This document shows, in pieces, positions 21,831 through 22,703 of a DNA stretch of 22,703 bases. Made by a program: the position numbers and the translations under genes. The stretch is from Ruminococcus sp. UBA4383. Its GTDB lineage: Bacteria > Bacillota > Clostridia > Oscillospirales > Ruminococcaceae. The DNA lies in assembly GCA_002389995.1 (NCBI GenBank), contig DGRR01000200.1, positions 460-23,162 on the forward strand, read 5' to 3'. The notes under the pieces are model-generated. The model had not been told where the DNA came from and ran no database searches. It saw only the letters and a list, made by a program, of their open reading frames with translations. The stretch's first letter is position 1. The number at the start of each line of letters is the position of its first letter.

Positions 21831-22703
21831 TCAATCAAAAGTCCATTTATGGTCAAGCTTTGCGACCCCTACTTCATCAACTGTTGAATATACTGTAAAT
21901 TCAACAGCTTTTGCCTTATAGTCATAAGCAAACATATCCTTTGACCTTATGGCAATATCGAGCCAGTAAGAGCCTTTGACAAAGTTTAGTTTATCTATTT
22001 CGCAGGTTATCTGCCCTTGTGCATTTAATTTTATATAATCTATTCTTTCACGGACAGTATTAGTTCCGTAACAATTGAGTTTATCGCTCCTGTAAAATGC
22101 AAGACCTATTAAAACTCCGTCAAGCTTTGAGGGGTCTGCTTTGTAATATATTTTAAGGGTAACTTTTTCGCCTGTCCTGTACTTGCATGAGGCTGTACCG
22201 TCCTCGCCTATGATTTCGGCTTTTGTAATTTCTGCGAAAAATTCCTTTTTCTGATTTTCCTGTTTTACTTCCTGAGATTTCGGAGCGGTCTTGGTATTTC
22301 TGCGTTTCAAGCCCATATATTCGAGATACTGAGGGTGTACTTCATTGGGACTGCCGTCCATTCTGATTTTGCCCTTGTCAATCCATATAGTTCTTCCGCA
22401 AATCTGTTCAACCTGAGAGAGCGAATGTGAAACTATTGCAATTGTAGTGCCTTTAGCCTTTATATCGAGCATTTTCTCAAAGCATTTCGCCTGAAAAGCC
22501 GCATCACCTACCGCAAGTATTTCGTCAACCAATAAAATATCAGCATCTACATTTATGGCTACCGAAAACGCAAGTCTTGTATACATACCTGATGAATAAG
22601 TCCTCACGGGATTGTCTATAAATTCTTCAAGTTCGGAAAATTCTATTATATCATCAATACGGCTTTCGATTTCTTTTCTTGTCAGTCCGAATATGGAGGC
22701 ATT
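21831..22703 (-). CDS. Wzt-type polysaccharide ABC exporter ATPase, C-terminal part (5' end outside window)
   Basis: The frame is open to the last base, so the N-terminal part with Walker A is missing. Visible are the signature YSSGMYTRLAFSVA, Walker B ILLVDE, D-loop AVGD and H-loop SHSLSQV. The order and wording are those of TagH/Wzt-type ATPases that export teichoic acids and polysaccharides. After a linker rich in Lys, Gln and Glu, about 130 residues from EFFAEITKAEIIG form a beta-sandwich like the Wzt C-terminal domain, which binds the modified end of the glycan before export. A permease (Wzm) gene is expected upstream. The following GT-methyltransferase gene would supply the terminal modification read by this domain, a coherent pair (inference). 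Confidence 0.9.
   Translation of the reverse strand, partial: NASIFGLTRKEIESRIDDIIEFSELEEFIDNPVRTYSSGMYTRLAFSVAINVDADILLVDEILAVGDAAFQAKCFEKMLDIKAKGTTIAIVSHSLSQVEQICGRTIWIDKGKIRMDGSPNEVHPQYLEYMGLKRRNTKTAPKSQEVKQENQKKEFFAEITKAEIIGEDGTASCKYRTGEKVTLKIYYKADPSKLDGVLIGLAFYRSDKLNCYGTNTVRERIDYIKLNAQGQITCEIDKLNFVKGSYWLDIAIRSKDMFAYDYKAKAVEFTVYSTVDEVGVAKLDHKWTFD

Noticed and set aside
21692..21856. 55-residue N-terminal extension of the GT-methyltransferase
   Set aside because: It overlaps the end of the ATPase gene and lacks a ribosome binding site; ATG 21691 has GGAG at 6 bases.
1..22703. tRNA, rRNA, insertion sequence or phage attachment site
   Set aside because: No cloverleaf-like segment, transposase-like protein or att-like duplication was recognised on either strand.

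Overview
The window looks like the chromosome of a Gram-positive, fibre-degrading anaerobe of the Ruminococcaceae, most probably Ruminococcus and close to R. flavefaciens. This rests on two dockerin-bearing secreted proteins (a GH5 endoglucanase and a metallopeptidase), a cellobiose-phosphorylase-type GH94 enzyme, AT-rich spacers, strong GGAGG ribosome binding sites and near-consensus TTGACA-N17-TATAAT promoters. Species assignment is inference; no rRNA or marker phylogeny is present.

Left part (1-5.9 kb): the 3' part of a GH94 phosphorylase; a small Ser-rich lipoprotein; a ribbon-helix-helix regulator facing a HEPN-like protein across a two-promoter spacer; then on the minus strand an O-antigen-ligase-like membrane protein preceded by a secreted M6-like metallopeptidase with an N-terminal dockerin.

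Middle part (5.9-14.0 kb): RNase Y (rny) with a consensus promoter about 250 bp upstream and a structured leader. Upstream of that lies 0.8 kb without conventional genes. It holds two tandem 18-19 residue amphipathic peptide ORFs with duplicated leaders, two orphan Shine-Dalgarno sequences and a near-perfect 52-nt hairpin. Next comes an MMPL/RND exporter operon with a secreted heptad-repeat partner. It is divergent from a TetR repressor, with three copies of a TGAC-centred palindrome between them.

Right part (14.0-22.7 kb): a GH5 endoglucanase with two beta-rich accessory modules and a C-terminal dockerin; a tail-anchored protein; a FeoB ferrous-iron transporter without FeoA; and on the minus strand a glycosyltransferase-methyltransferase fusion preceded by a Wzt-type polysaccharide-export ATPase that runs off the window.

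Cellulose use links the two ends: the endoglucanase releases cello-oligosaccharides and the phosphorylase splits cellobiose with phosphate. The ligase-like protein, the Wzt ATPase and the GT-methyltransferase suggest surface-glycan assembly. The most unusual signals are the PSM-like peptide pair, a roughly 75-bp promoter element shared by two unlinked surface-protein genes, and the structured RNA region upstream of rny.
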